From: CAVSUZ01 sp963795415
Lineage (GTDB): Bacteria > Pseudomonadota > Alphaproteobacteria > Acetobacterales > Acetobacteraceae
DNA length: 64,000 nt
Direction: 5' to 3'
Assembly (NCBI GenBank): GCA_963795415.1
Contig: CAWCHQ010000002.1
Location: forward strand, 62,001-126,000
Positions 35,149 to 45,884 of this stretch are shown here, piece after piece. Both the position numbers and the translations under genes were made by a program. Under the pieces are notes generated by a model. It saw only the letters and a list, made by a program, of their open reading frames with translations. It was not told the DNA's origin and searched no databases. Each line of letters opens with the position of its first letter. Position 1 is the first letter of the stretch.

Positions 35149-35828
35149 TCCTCCTCGGCCCGAAGCATATAGCCCGAGTTTCGCACGGTCTGGATAAGCG
35201 GACTAGCGAAGGGCTTATCAACCTTTTGCCGAAGCCGGGAGACATGCACATCGATAACGTTCGTCTGAGGATCAAAATGATAATCCCAGACACCCTCCAG
35301 CAGCATGGTTCTCGTCACCACCTGGCCGGCGTGCCGCATCAGGTATTCCAGAAGGCGGAACTCACGAGGCTGCAAATCGATCTTCTGCCCAGCGCGCCGA
35401 ACCTGCCGCGAAAGCAGATCCATTTCGAGATCCGCCACCTGAAGCTTCGTGAGTGGGCCCTCGCCTTTGCCCCGTCGTGAAAGCGCCTCGACACGTGCCA
35501 GCAGTTCGGCAAAGGCGAATGGCTTGGTCAGATAATCGTCGCCGCCCGACTTCAGGCCACGCACACGCTCATCAACTTCGGCCAGGGCAGAAAGGACCAT
35601 TACCGGAACTCGGTTGTTCTGTGCCCGCAGCGTCTCCAGCAATCTCAGGCCGTCAATGCCGCCCGGCAACATGCGATCAAGTATCACCGCGTCGAACGCC
35701 TCGCTGGCCGCCATGAACAGGCCGTCGCGGCCGTTATCCGCATGCTCCACGACATGCCCGGCTTCGCGCAGGCCGCGTACCACGAAGCCTGCGACGTCTT
35801 TGTCGTCCTCTACTACAAGAATACGCAT
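35145..35828 (-). CDS. OmpR-family response regulator
   Basis: The 227-residue regulator has a receiver domain (MRILVVEDDKDVAGFV, the phospho-acceptor Asp of DAVILDRMLPGG, and Lys in DDYLTKPF) and a C-terminal winged-helix DNA-binding domain (FRLLEYLMRHAGQVVTRTMLLE, NVIDVHVSRLRQKVD). It starts 16 bases after the protease stop and overlaps the kinase start by four bases, so protease, regulator and kinase may share a transcript. Its targets are not visible. Confidence 0.92.
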   Translation of the reverse strand: MRILVVEDDKDVAGFVVRGLREAGHVVEHADNGRDGLFMAASEAFDAVILDRMLPGGIDGLRLLETLRAQNNRVPVMVLSALAEVDERVRGLKSGGDDYLTKPFAFAELLARVEALSRRGKGEGPLTKLQVADLEMDLLSRQVRRAGQKIDLQPREFRLLEYLMRHAGQVVTRTMLLEGVWDYHFDPQTNVIDVHVSRLRQKVDKPFASPLIQTVRNSGYMLRAEEE

Positions 35829-35844
35829 TCAAGCCCTCCTGTAT

Positions 35845-36948
35845 TCAGCCTGTCTGCTCAGGTGGACGGCGCCCCACCGTCACCGGCACAGTCATTTCGC
35901 GGCCGCTGCGGCGGACCGTAACCTCCACGGTGGTGCCGGGCGGCTTCTCCGCGATCACACGGATCAGTCCGGATGTGGTCTCGATCTGCCGCCCGTTCAC
36001 AGCCACCACCTGATCCCCGGCACGCAGCCCGGCCCGAGACGCCGGACCGCCCGGGCTGATCCCCGCAATCGCTATCATCCCGCCACGGCCATTCGGCTGC
36101 GCATTGCGGGTTTCCACGGCAACACCCAACCAGCCTCGCGCAATCGAGCCGGAGGTGCGGAGTTGCTCGACAACCCGGCCCACCAGGTTGCTGGGTATGG
36201 CAAACGCGATCCCGACCGATCCGCCCGAAGGCGAGACGATGGCGGTGGTCATCCCAACCACTTGCCCCGCCAAATTGAACGCCGGCCCCCCCGAATTGCC
36301 CGGGTTCACCGGAGCATCCAACTGCAGAAACCGGTCAAACGGGCCCTCACCGAGGTCACGTCCCTCGGCGGAGACGATGCCCGCCGTGACTGACCCGCCA
36401 AGACCGAAGGGATTCCCCGCTGTCAAAATCCAATCGCCGACCTCGACCCTGCTGGAGTCACCCCAGGTGATCGCCGGTAAAGGATGCGATGCATCGACCT
36501 TGATAACAGCAACATCGGTCAGATCGTCCGTCCCGATCACATGGGCCGGCAGTTCGGTTCCGTCCGTCAGGCCGACCATGATGCGGTTCGCATGACCGAC
36601 GACATGGTTATTGGTAACAATAATCCCGGACGGGTCCACCACAAATCCCGATCCGGCCCCCATCACCTGCTCTCTCTGCGTGCCGAACCGGCGGCGAAAC
36701 TCGCGGCCCAGAGGCGTGTCCCTCAGCTCCGGCGGCAACTGGGCAATAACGTCGCCCCCCGACACCGTTTCAGTAACGGCGATGTTCACGACCGAAGGCA
36801 GCACCTGTTTGACTAAGGGTGCAAAACTGCCCGGGACGGCCCGTGCATCCGCCACGAGCGGAGCCGATGTGGTCGCGCAGGCAGAAGCAAGCAGCACGGA
36901 CGCGAGTATCAAGCCCCTCGGCAACAGCGCGGGCAGGTCACGAAGCAT
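35845..36948 (-). CDS. DegP/HtrA-family serine protease lipoprotein with one PDZ domain
   Basis: The protein (367 residues from this start) begins with a signal peptide ending LASACATT, likely a lipobox with Cys lipidation. A trypsin-like domain follows with His in TNNHVVGH, Asp in DLTDVAVIKVD, and Ser in PVNPGNSGGPAF. The C-terminal part is a single PDZ domain (GGMIAIAGISPGGPASRAGLR). HtrA/DegS proteases degrade misfolded envelope proteins or sense them. The start at 36948 has GGAAGG upstream; a longer frame to 36999 adds residues before the signal peptide. Linkage to a two-component system suggests regulated envelope quality control. Confidence 0.88.
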   Translation of the reverse strand: MLRDLPALLPRGLILASVLLASACATTSAPLVADARAVPGSFAPLVKQVLPSVVNIAVTETVSGGDVIAQLPPELRDTPLGREFRRRFGTQREQVMGAGSGFVVDPSGIIVTNNHVVGHANRIMVGLTDGTELPAHVIGTDDLTDVAVIKVDASHPLPAITWGDSSRVEVGDWILTAGNPFGLGGSVTAGIVSAEGRDLGEGPFDRFLQLDAPVNPGNSGGPAFNLAGQVVGMTTAIVSPSGGSVGIAFAIPSNLVGRVVEQLRTSGSIARGWLGVAVETRNAQPNGRGGMIAIAGISPGGPASRAGLRAGDQVVAVNGRQIETTSGLIRVIAEKPPGTTVEVTVRRSGREMTVPVTVGRRPPEQTG

Positions 36949-37000
36949 GAATACGGGTCCTTCCACACGGGAGATGGCGTGTCTTCGGAGAGGCAACAAG

Positions 37001-39436
37001 TTATCGAACCCTCAAGAGCGGTGCGGCAGGGTTCTCCGGCCATTGGTGCCGCGGGTAGCGGCCGCGCATGTCCCGCCGCACATCGGCCCAGCCGCCGCGC
37101 CAGAATCCGGCAAGATCAGAGGTCACCGCAACCGGGCGATCCGCCGGCGACAAGAGCGCGAGCGACAGGCCAATGCGGCCGTTGGCCAGCCGCGGGGTCT
37201 CGGTCATTCCGAAAAATGCCTGCACCCGGCCTGATGCCGTCGGGACTGTCCGCGTATAGTCGATCGAGGCGCGTCCGGCGGGCAAAACCAGGTGCGTGGG
37301 CAATTCCTGGTCCAGACGTCGGGCCAGGTAATCCGGCACCCGGGCCCGCAAGATCGCCCTCAGATCGAGCCCGCCCAGATCGGCAAGACGAAAGAGCCCG
37401 CACAGATCGGGTGTCAACCAGACATCCGGCGAGGCCGCCAAGGTTTCGTCGGAAAGATCGGGCCAGTCTGAGCCAGGCTCGAGGCGCCGCATCAGTTCCA
37501 CGCGGGCCTGAAGCTGACGGGCGGCATCATTCCACGGCAAGGCGCGCATTCGGTCCTGCATCGCAGCCCGCGCGAGAAGGGTGGCAGCCTCCCGGGCGCC
37601 GGCCGGCTCGGTTCGATCCGACAGGATCAGTGCGCCCAGCCGGCGCCGACGGCGAACCAGAACCGAACCGGTGACCGGGTCGACTGCCGTCTCTTTCTGT
37701 TCGGTGGTGCGCATCGCAAGGACTGGCGGAAGCGCGGCAGGATCGAGCGGGGCGGCTAGCCGTATCCGCGGGGCGGCCCTCATGTCGAATGCGGCCACGG
37801 CCAGCAGTGGCGCGCCGGCAAGCGGGTCGGTGCGGTCGAGGCGTGCACCACCCCCGCCGGCGAGCCGGAAGGAGCCCGGTTCGCCGCGGCGCTGCGCGAT
37901 CCGGTCCGGGAACCCTGCCGCAATCAAGCGGCCGGGGTCCGCCTTGCCAGGCAAGCCGACCGGCACGCCGAGCCGGCGTCGGTATTGACCCGCGGCACGG
38001 CGGACCAAAGCGAGTGCAGCACCGTTTGCACATGGGTCGCCCGCCTGCAGAGCCGCCAATCGCAAGGCGATATCGGCGGAAGCCGCAGGACCCGAAAACA
38101 GGTCACGCTCCTCAAGGATGGCCGCGATATCGGCGGCGCTCGCTCTTTCCTCCGCGCTTTCGGCGGCCAGCATCATGGCCGACAGGCGCGGATGGGCGCC
38201 GAGCCGGGCCATATGGCGACCCGACCCGGTGATGCGCCCCTCCGCATCAGACGCCCCGAGCTCGCGCAGCAATGCTGCGGCAGCATCGACTGCGCCACCA
38301 GGGGGCTGATCCACGAATGGAAGGTCGGCAGGGTTTGTGCCCCAGGCCGCACAGTCGAGCAGCAGGCCGGAGAGCTCGGCTTGCAGGATTTCGGGACGGT
38401 CGAAGGCACCCAGCCCGCGATGAAGGGCGGCGGTCCAAAGCCGGATTGCCATACCCGGTCCTTCGCGCCCCGCGCGTCCGGCCCGTTGTTCGGCGGCAGC
38501 GCGGGAGATGCGGGCCGTGGTAAGGCGCGTCAGACCGGTGCCCCCATCCACCACCGGCGTTCGCCGCCACCCCCCGTCAACGATAATTCGTACGCCGGGG
38601 ACGGTCAGCGAGGTCTCCGCGATCGAGGTAGCAAGAACGATCCGGCGCTGTTCGGAGGGCCGCAGGGCAAGGTCCTGGGAGGAAGGCGGGAGATCGCCAT
38701 GCAACGGCACCACGAGGGCGTGGCAGCCGGAGAGAGCAGCTTCGGTGCGGCGAATTTCGGCCATGCCCGGCAGAAAGGCGAGAATATCGCCCTCATGGTC
38801 TTGCAGCACCGTGCGGATAGCGGTCGCGACCGCGCCGGGCAGATCGCGCGGATGGGCGATATCGCGCCTGGCATGTTCGATCGCGACCGGGAACAGAATT
38901 CCCTGCGCCTCGATCACCTCGGCATGCATGATGCCGGCCAGGCGGACGCAATCCGCGGTCGCAGACATGGCGATCAGCCGGAGCTCGGGACGAAGGTGAC
39001 GCTGAAGGTCCAGGCAGAGCGCCAGGGCAAGATCGGCGTCCAGCGAGCGCTCGTGGACCTCATCGAGGATTACCGCGGCGACGCCCTCCAGGCCCGGATC
39101 CGACTGCAACCGGCGAATAAGCAGGCCCTCGGTGATGACTTCGATGCGGGTCGCGGCGGAAATGGCGCTGTCCAACCGTGTGCGGAAACCGATTGTCTGC
39201 CCGGCCTGCTCCTGCCGCAGATGTGCCATCCTGGCGGCCGCTGCACGCGCCGCGAGCCGGCGCGGTTCGAGCATCAGGATGCGCCCGTCATTCCGCCATC
39301 GTGAGTCGAGAAGAGCCAGGGGCACCAGCGTCGTTTTCCCTGCCCCGGGCGGAGCGATCAGCACCGCGTTGCGCCCGGTCGCGAGAACGCACTGGAGCGC
39401 CGGAAGGGCGGATACGACAGGAAGGTCCGGGATCAC
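37001..39436 (-). CDS. hrpB: ATP-dependent helicase HrpB
   Basis: The 811-residue DExH helicase has Walker A PPGAGKTTLVP, DEVHERS (motif II), AMSATAD (motif III), VLATSIAETSLTVPGVR (motif V) and RAGRAGREGPG (motif VI). An HA2/OB-like region and the HrpB-specific C-terminal domain (IDYTRTVPTASGRVQAFFG) follow. HrpB-type proteins are RNA-dependent ATPases of unclear physiological role. Length matches E. coli HrpB. It lies directly after a tRNA-Gly gene on the same strand and is intact, in contrast with the many frameshifted neighbours. Confidence 0.92.
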   Translation of the reverse strand: MIPDLPVVSALPALQCVLATGRNAVLIAPPGAGKTTLVPLALLDSRWRNDGRILMLEPRRLAARAAAARMAHLRQEQAGQTIGFRTRLDSAISAATRIEVITEGLLIRRLQSDPGLEGVAAVILDEVHERSLDADLALALCLDLQRHLRPELRLIAMSATADCVRLAGIMHAEVIEAQGILFPVAIEHARRDIAHPRDLPGAVATAIRTVLQDHEGDILAFLPGMAEIRRTEAALSGCHALVVPLHGDLPPSSQDLALRPSEQRRIVLATSIAETSLTVPGVRIIVDGGWRRTPVVDGGTGLTRLTTARISRAAAEQRAGRAGREGPGMAIRLWTAALHRGLGAFDRPEILQAELSGLLLDCAAWGTNPADLPFVDQPPGGAVDAAAALLRELGASDAEGRITGSGRHMARLGAHPRLSAMMLAAESAEERASAADIAAILEERDLFSGPAASADIALRLAALQAGDPCANGAALALVRRAAGQYRRRLGVPVGLPGKADPGRLIAAGFPDRIAQRRGEPGSFRLAGGGGARLDRTDPLAGAPLLAVAAFDMRAAPRIRLAAPLDPAALPPVLAMRTTEQKETAVDPVTGSVLVRRRRRLGALILSDRTEPAGAREAATLLARAAMQDRMRALPWNDAARQLQARVELMRRLEPGSDWPDLSDETLAASPDVWLTPDLCGLFRLADLGGLDLRAILRARVPDYLARRLDQELPTHLVLPAGRASIDYTRTVPTASGRVQAFFGMTETPRLANGRIGLSLALLSPADRPVAVTSDLAGFWRGGWADVRRDMRGRYPRHQWPENPAAPLLRVR

Positions 39437-39447
39437 TGCGGTTGGGC

Positions 39448-39521
39448 TGGAGCGGGTGAAGGGAATCGAACCCTCGTATGCAGCTTGGGAAGCTGCCGTT
39501 CTACCATTGAACTACACCCGC
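39448..39521 (-). tRNA. tRNA-Gly (anticodon CCC), CCA encoded
   Basis: The minus strand folds into a cloverleaf. The acceptor GCGGGTG pairs with CACCCGC, the D-loop contains TTCAATGGTAGAA, and the anticodon stem GCAGC/GCTGC encloses TTCCCAA (anticodon CCC). The T arm contains GTTCGATTC, the discriminator is T, and CCA is encoded. It closely resembles E. coli glyU. Confidence 0.95.
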
Positions 39522-39608
39522 GGCCTTGCGGCGATCATAAGCGGCTTGCACGGGGCGGTCCAGAACGATCCTTTACGGGTCCGCCCCAGGGACTTAAACC
39601 CCGAACGT

Positions 39609-39683
39609 TGGGGCGTCGCCAAGCGGTAAGGCAACGGATTTTGATTCCGTCATGCGGAGGTTCGAATCCTCCCGCCCCAGCCA
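39609..39683 (+). tRNA. tRNA-Gln (anticodon TTG), CCA encoded
   Basis: The acceptor TGGGGCG pairs with CGCCCCA and the anticodon stem ACGGA/TCCGT encloses TTTTGAT (anticodon TTG). The T arm contains GTTCGAATC, the discriminator is G, and CCA is encoded. The D arm contains GCCAAGCGGTAAGGC. It is divergent from the tRNA-Gly gene, 87 bases away. Confidence 0.95.
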
Positions 39684-39727
39684 CGTTCAAAACCTGTCCA
39701 TGAAGGCCCATTCCGGAGCCGCTGCCC

Positions 39728-41218
39728 ATGAGCGAACCTTGCGACCTCGATGCCGTAACAGCCCGCCGGCTGATCGGGCTGAAGAAGCTGGCGCCTTCGG
39801 AACTGCTGGCGAGCTGCATCAGCCGGATCGAGGCGGTGGATCACGCGGTCAACGCCATGCCGGAGCGCGGCTTCGAGCAGGCGCGCAGGGCTGCGCGGAA
39901 GGCGGACGATGCGGTGATGCAGGGCGAGGATCTTGCGCCGCTGCACGGGCTGCCATTGGGAGTGAAGGATCTGGAAGACGCCGCGGGTCTGCGCACGACC
40001 TACGGCAGCCCCATTTTCAGCGGCAACATGCCGGAGGCTGACCAGCGGAGCGTCGGTGCGATCCGCGCGGCTGGGGCGATTATCGTCGGCAAGACCAACA
40101 CACCGGAATTCGGCGCCGGAGCGAATACGCGGAACAGCGTTCATGGCGTGACGGGTAATCCATTTGATCCGGACAAGTCCGCGGCGGGCTCGTCGGGCGG
40201 TTCGGCGGTTGCACTCGCAACCGGCATGGTTCCTATCGCAACCGGTTCGGATACCGGCGGCAGCTTGCGCAATCCGGCAGCGTTCTGCGGGATCGTTGGG
40301 TTCCGGCCCACGCCGGGGCTGGTTCCCAGCGAAAAGCGGCTGCTCGGCTGGTCCAACCTGTCTGTCCTTGGTCCGATGGCCCGTACCGTTCCCGATCTGT
40401 GTCTGCTTCTGTCCGCAATGATAAGCGACGATTCCCGGGATCCGCTGGCGACGACGGTGCATGGGGCGACGATGCGCCGGGCAGAAGATTTTGCGGTTCC
40501 CTCGCTTGTTGATCTTGCGAGTCTTCATGTTGCGCTCACTCCGGATTTCGGGTTCGCGCCGACGGAGCAGCACATACGCGAGGTCTTCAGCGAAAAGACC
40601 GGGCTGTTCCGGGACGTTTTCGCCGGGACTGAGGAGACGACGCCGGACTGCAGGGGCGCCGACGAGGCGTTCGAGGTGTTGCGCGCACTTAACTTCCTGG
40701 CCGCGCATCTGCCGAAGCTCCGGGGTGGTCAGCCGCTCGGTCCGAACGTGCGCGCGAATATCGAGGAGGGGTTGCGCTATTCCGGTGAAGACGTGGCCCG
40801 GGCGATGGCGGCGCAGACCGCGTATTACCGGCGCTGGCAGGACTTCTTCCGGGGCTACGATGTGATCCTGACGCCGGCAATCACCATCAGTCCGCGTTCG
40901 TGGCGCGAGCTCTTTCCTGCCGAGATCGACGGCAAAAAGACGCGCACGTACTTCCATTGGCTGGCGATGGCATACGCGGTGACGCTTGCGGGGCACCCGG
41001 CGCTGTCACTGCCGGTGGGACTGGACCGGAACGGGATGCCGTTCGGGTTGCAGATCGTAGGGCCACGAGGCGGCGACGCCCTGGTGCTGTCGGTGGCGTC
41101 GGCACTGGAAGAGTTGCTTGCGGGCGATGTGCGCACGGCCCGGCCGAAGCCGGACATTGCCCGACTGAGGGCGGCGCCGCCGATCAGCGAGAGTGTGGGA
41201 TTTCTCGGGTTCGAGTAA
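39728..41218 (+). CDS. amidase signature family protein
   Basis: This 496-residue enzyme has the amidase Ser-cisSer-Lys triad: Lys in LGVKDLED, cis-Ser in AGSSGGSAVALATG and the nucleophile Ser in GSDTGGSLRNPAAFCG. KTNTPEFGAG precedes the glycine/serine-rich stretch as usual. It hydrolyses an amide bond; the substrate (amino-acid amide, acyl amide or urea derivative) cannot be told. It is not GatA: no gatB or gatC is adjacent and the C-terminal part differs. It begins 44 bases after tRNA-Gln. An imperfect 18-base tandem duplication spans its stop codon (41202-41237). Confidence 0.88.
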   Translation: MSEPCDLDAVTARRLIGLKKLAPSELLASCISRIEAVDHAVNAMPERGFEQARRAARKADDAVMQGEDLAPLHGLPLGVKDLEDAAGLRTTYGSPIFSGNMPEADQRSVGAIRAAGAIIVGKTNTPEFGAGANTRNSVHGVTGNPFDPDKSAAGSSGGSAVALATGMVPIATGSDTGGSLRNPAAFCGIVGFRPTPGLVPSEKRLLGWSNLSVLGPMARTVPDLCLLLSAMISDDSRDPLATTVHGATMRRAEDFAVPSLVDLASLHVALTPDFGFAPTEQHIREVFSEKTGLFRDVFAGTEETTPDCRGADEAFEVLRALNFLAAHLPKLRGGQPLGPNVRANIEEGLRYSGEDVARAMAAQTAYYRRWQDFFRGYDVILTPAITISPRSWRELFPAEIDGKKTRTYFHWLAMAYAVTLAGHPALSLPVGLDRNGMPFGLQIVGPRGGDALVLSVASALEELLAGDVRTARPKPDIARLRAAPPISESVGFLGFE

Positions 41219-42228
41219 TTTCTGGGGTTTGAATAGAAGTCAGGTTGCCCTGCGCGCGATTGTCCCACCAATTCCGCGCGGCACCATCCGGCGAATGCCA
41301 CGCATTGTGCACCGGCGTGCAGCCACCGATGGGTTAGTAACATTGTGCGCGAGAACCGCGGGCCCGTTCCCATGAAGTCACTCTTCATCACCAGCTCACA
41401 AACTATGTTGGCTGCAGCGGGGTCGTCCGCATTGATCACGATATTCTGGTTCGGGATGATAGCTGCCACGCTGGCCCGTTCGTTCGCCGGGCCGGCGTGT
41501 CAACCTGGTTTGTCCCAGTTCCACGGTGGTCCCGGCATGAGTTCGGACCTTTCCGATGGGCCTGTGAGAACATCCTCATAACGTGTCAACAATTCATATG
41601 CGACCTGTGCTGTGGACGCACATTACAACACGTGATACCAAACTGGTAGCAGAGCCCACGCGCGACGGCCAACTCCCCGCGCATAAACAGAGATTGCGCG
41701 ATAAAAGTCGATACGGCTTCGGTCTAGTTGCATGCGTATCAGCAAGGCACCTCGTGCCCGCGGCGCCCTTGAGATTTACTGCACTTATTGTTTTGACGCT
41801 TTTTGTTACTGGAAAAGTAACTTTGCCCGCAGCCTGGGGTATTCCATCCGGACCCGTCACGACCGATCGGGTACTGGCTGCCACCATCCCCAACCACGGG
41901 GCCACCCCGCGTCCCGAGATCGCGCCGCCACCGCAAAAGCCTTCCGTAGGATGATCCGAACTACGACCCTACTTTCAGGGCCGCTTGACCCCATATCCTC
42001 TTTGCCGCGCGTCCCAACCCGGCCGCGGCCATACGCTCCCGAAACGAACCCGCGTTTCGTACGAAATCCCACCCCGCCGGACCGGCGTTTCGTACGTTTG
42101 TCAACCTCCCGAAACGGCCCTTTCGTACGTTTCGCCACCCCCGCAAACCCGGCTTTCGTCACGAAACGCAACCCGCCAAAACCCCCGTTTCGTACGCTCC
42201 CGTCCCCGGCGCCCCCAAACCGAAACGC
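41219..42228. other. 1-kb stretch without a convincing gene
   Basis: This is the longest non-coding stretch in the window. Open frames such as 41583-41954 (plus; one hydrophobic segment, 123 residues) and 41345-41581 (plus) show no family and no convincing ribosome site. The part around 41780-41830 is locally AT-rich and holds a GTTACT/AGTAAC hairpin. The right end (42055-42220) is a 33-bp periodic array. A small RNA or a decayed gene is possible; nothing stronger can be supported. Confidence 0.5.
42055..42220. repeat. five-unit array with about 33-bp period, TTTCGTACG motif
   Basis: TTTCGTACG starts at 42055, 42088, 42121 and 42188, with a degenerate TTTCGTCACG at 42154, giving intervals of 33, 33, 33 and 34 bases. 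Only the start of each unit is well conserved; the remainder is C-rich. The first unit contains the perfect palindrome TTTCGTACGAAA. The array ends about 8 bases from the hom stop codon, in its downstream region. Confidence 0.7.
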
Positions 42229-43517
42229 CTAACCCCCCTCGATCCGTACCACCGCCGGCTCCTCCAGCACCGCATCCAGCCGGCCGATCCGCGCCACCGC
42301 CTCCCGCATGGCACTCTCCGCCGTCTCGTGCGTCACCAGCACCACCGGAACCGCCTCTCCGGGTGCCCGGCCCCGCTGCAGCATGCTCTCCACCGAAACG
42401 CCCAGGTCCCGCAGCACCGCCGTCACATCCGCGATCACTCCCGGCCGGTCCACCACCATCAGCCGCAGGTAATAGCAGCCGATATGGGCGGTAATCGGCA
42501 CCGAGGGCGCATCCGACAGCGCCGCGCGTGACGCGCCCCAAACCGGCGTCATCCGCCCCCGCGCGATATCCACCAGATCCGCCACCACCGCCGAGGCCGT
42601 CGGTCCCGCCCCCGCCCCGCGGCCCTCCAGCATCAGCCGGCCGACGAAATCCCCCTCCGCCACCACGGCGTTATACACCCCATCCACCCGGGCCAGAGGC
42701 GCATCCTCCGGCACCATGCAGGGATGCACCCGCGTTTCGATCCCCGCCTCGGACGCTCGGGCAATGCCCAGCAGCTTGATCCGGTACCCCAGCTCCCGCG
42801 CAAACCCGATATCCAGCGCCGAAACCCGCCTTATCCCCTCCACGTGCACCGCATCGAACGCTACCGGCCGCCCGAACGCCAAGGCGGCCAGAATCGCCAG
42901 CTTATGCGCCGCGTCCACGCCATCGATGTCGAATGACGGATCGGCCTCCGCGTAACCGAGCCGCTGGGCATCCGCCAGAACCTCGGTGAATTCCTTCGCC
43001 TCGGTCCGCATCCGGGTCAGGATGTAATTGCAGGTCCCGTTCAGGATGCCGGCAATCCGCGTGATCCGGTTGCCGGCCAGCCCCTCCCGCACGGCCTTGA
43101 TGACCGGGATGCCGCCGGCGACCGCTGCCTCGAACCCCAGAGGCACCCCAGCCTCCTCGGCTGCACGGGCCAGTTCGGCGCCGTGCACCGCCAGCATGGC
43201 CTTGTTGGCGGTGACCACCGGCTTGCCGGCGGCGATGGCGCTTTCCACAAGCGACAAGGCAACGCCATCGGAGCCGCCGATCAGCTCCACCACGACATCC
43301 ACCCCAGGGTCGGCCGCCAAGGCGACGGCGTCCTCGTACCACCGCAGCCCGGCCACCGAGACTCCGCGCTCCCGCGCCCGGTCCCGCGCCGAGACGGCGG
43401 TAACAGCAATAGGCCGCCCGGCCCGGGCCTCTACCACGCCGGCATTGTCCCGCAGCAGCGTCAGGACCCCCGCCCCCACCGTCCCCAGCCCCGCCACCCC
43501 CACCGAAAGTGGCCTGC

Positions 43518-43521
<4 letters not shown>
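42229..43521 (-). CDS. hom: homoserine dehydrogenase
   Basis: The 430-residue enzyme reduces aspartate semialdehyde to homoserine in Thr/Met/Ile synthesis. It has the GLGTVGAGV nucleotide loop, VTANKAML, GGIPVIKAVREGLAGN, the hom signature LNGTCNYIL, catalytic-region LGYAEADPSFDIDGVDAAHKLAILA, and a C-terminal ACT domain (LMVVDRPGVIADVTAVLRD) that would give feedback control. The ATG overlaps the TGA of the aminotransferase frame (ATGA), so the two genes are coupled. Length is typical of the ACT-bearing form. Confidence 0.94.
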
Positions 43522-44755
<1,234 letters not shown>

Positions 44756-44782
44756 CGTGGCGCGGCTTTCGGAGTCGGGCCG

Positions 44783-45703
44783 CTACTCTATCAGCTTTGC
44801 TGCACCGCCACGACCGCCGGCGAGTGACATGACCTGGATGGAGTTGTCGGGAACGCCGGCGGCTTGCAGCGCCTTGGCGATGGCCTGGGCCCGGGCAAAG
44901 CCGAGCGTTATGGCGGTTTGCTGCGCGGATGGCGCCGCGGAAGCCGCATCCCCGCGGCCCAGCGCCTCCATGAGTTTGTTGCCCCGGCGCGCGGCGAGGG
45001 CCTTCAAGGACAGCGCATCAGGCTGGGTGATCGTTGCGGAACCGGGCGGGAAGGCGACCTCCACCATGTCCGCCGGATTGGAGGGGGCTTCGCCCGGCGA
45101 CGTTGCAGGCGGCAGAGCGGCCGTCTGCGCCGGCGCGATCGGCGGAGGCGGTGGGGGCGCCGTCCCGATCGTCGGAGCAGGGGGCGAAGGGGAAGGGGCG
45201 GGCGCGGGCGGGATTGCGGCAGGAAGTGGGGTGGTCTGGACCGCGGCAACCGGGGCCTTTGCCGGAGCTTTGGCAGTGGCCGGCGGCTGGGGGACTGCCG
45301 GCACAGGGGCTGCCGCAGCCGGCGGCACGGGCTGCGGGGCAGGGGCCGCGGCCGGAGCGGCGTTGGCGGCGGGCAGGCTGGCGACGGCTGCTCCGGCCGG
45401 GGGCGGCGGCGGCGCGGTGCCTATTCCAAACAGGCCCGGCGAGGCCTGGGGCGAGGACGGATCCGGAAGGGGGGCATTTTCGGCCAGATATTGGGCATGC
45501 GCCCGGTCGGCGATCAGGCCGTTGTAAATGCTTTCGAGTTCCGCCTTGTTCGGCGGGGTCGGCGCCGGCGGAATGGAGGCCAGGTTGGGATAGGGCTCGT
45601 TTTCGCCCGGGACGGGCTGGTGCGGCTGCGCAACGACGCCGCCTTCCCGCTGGTGGAACCAGTTGGCCGGGTTGATCGAGCAGCCGCCGAGCAGCGCGGC
45701 CAT
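44783..45703 (-). CDS. Pro/Ala-rich lipoprotein with degenerate OmpA-like C-terminus
   Basis: The product has a lipobox-like ALLGGCS at its N-terminus, then about 200 residues very rich in Pro and Ala. The C-terminal 85 residues (VEVAFPPGSATITQPDAL, FARAQAIAKALQAAGV) look like a divergent OmpA/MotB peptidoglycan-binding fold. Such proteins tether the outer membrane or periplasm to the cell wall. The ATG at 45703 leaves too short a signal peptide. Upstream, LAPT repeats in frame would supply a hydrophobic core, but no start is in frame; a TTG at 45794 with a one-base shift would complete it. The 5' end is therefore uncertain. Confidence 0.6.
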   Translation of the reverse strand: MAALLGGCSINPANWFHQREGGVVAQPHQPVPGENEPYPNLASIPPAPTPPNKAELESIYNGLIADRAHAQYLAENAPLPDPSSPQASPGLFGIGTAPPPPPAGAAVASLPAANAAPAAAPAPQPVPPAAAAPVPAVPQPPATAKAPAKAPVAAVQTTPLPAAIPPAPAPSPSPPAPTIGTAPPPPPPIAPAQTAALPPATSPGEAPSNPADMVEVAFPPGSATITQPDALSLKALAARRGNKLMEALGRGDAASAAPSAQQTAITLGFARAQAIAKALQAAGVPDNSIQVMSLAGGRGGAAKLIE

Positions 45704-45704
45704 T

Positions 45705-45740
45705 GCCAGGGTGGGTGCCAGGGTGGGCGCCAGGGTGGGT
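45705..45740. repeat. three 12-bp tandem units in lipoprotein signal region
   Basis: GCCAGGGTGGGT is repeated three times (one base differs in the middle unit). On the minus strand each unit reads as four codons, giving LAPT repeats just before the lipobox. Slipped-strand change here would lengthen or shorten the hydrophobic core by four residues. Confidence 0.7.
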
Positions 45741-45884
45741 GCAAGCCGTGCTTGCCGCGATACTTGCCTGCGACTGGTTCCGCCCCCATCTCAATTCGCA
45801 TTAACGGACTTCGCACTCCCCGCTACCCCCGGTCGGGGCAGGGTGTAGCGGAGGGTACCTGCGTACGGAAAGGACTCGTCTGGC

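Noticed and set aside
38000..39300. Long plus-strand open frames opposite hrpB
   Set aside because: They are antisense shadows of hrpB, produced by high GC content, with no family signature.
39448..39683. Integration site of a genomic island at the tRNA pair
   Set aside because: No integrase and no duplicated tRNA 3' end was seen on either side, and the flanking genes look like ordinary chromosome.
39728..41218. Glutamyl-tRNA amidotransferase subunit GatA, suggested by the adjacent tRNA-Gln
   Set aside because: There is no gatB or gatC nearby and the C-terminal part differs; the tRNA neighbour appears coincidental.
41583..41954. A 123-residue plus-strand gene
   Set aside because: No recognised family, no clear ribosome site and no conserved-looking segments; one hydrophobic stretch is not enough.
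42055..42220. CRISPR array
   Set aside because: Units are about 33 bp in total with only about 9 conserved bases each; there is no repeat-spacer structure and no cas gene.
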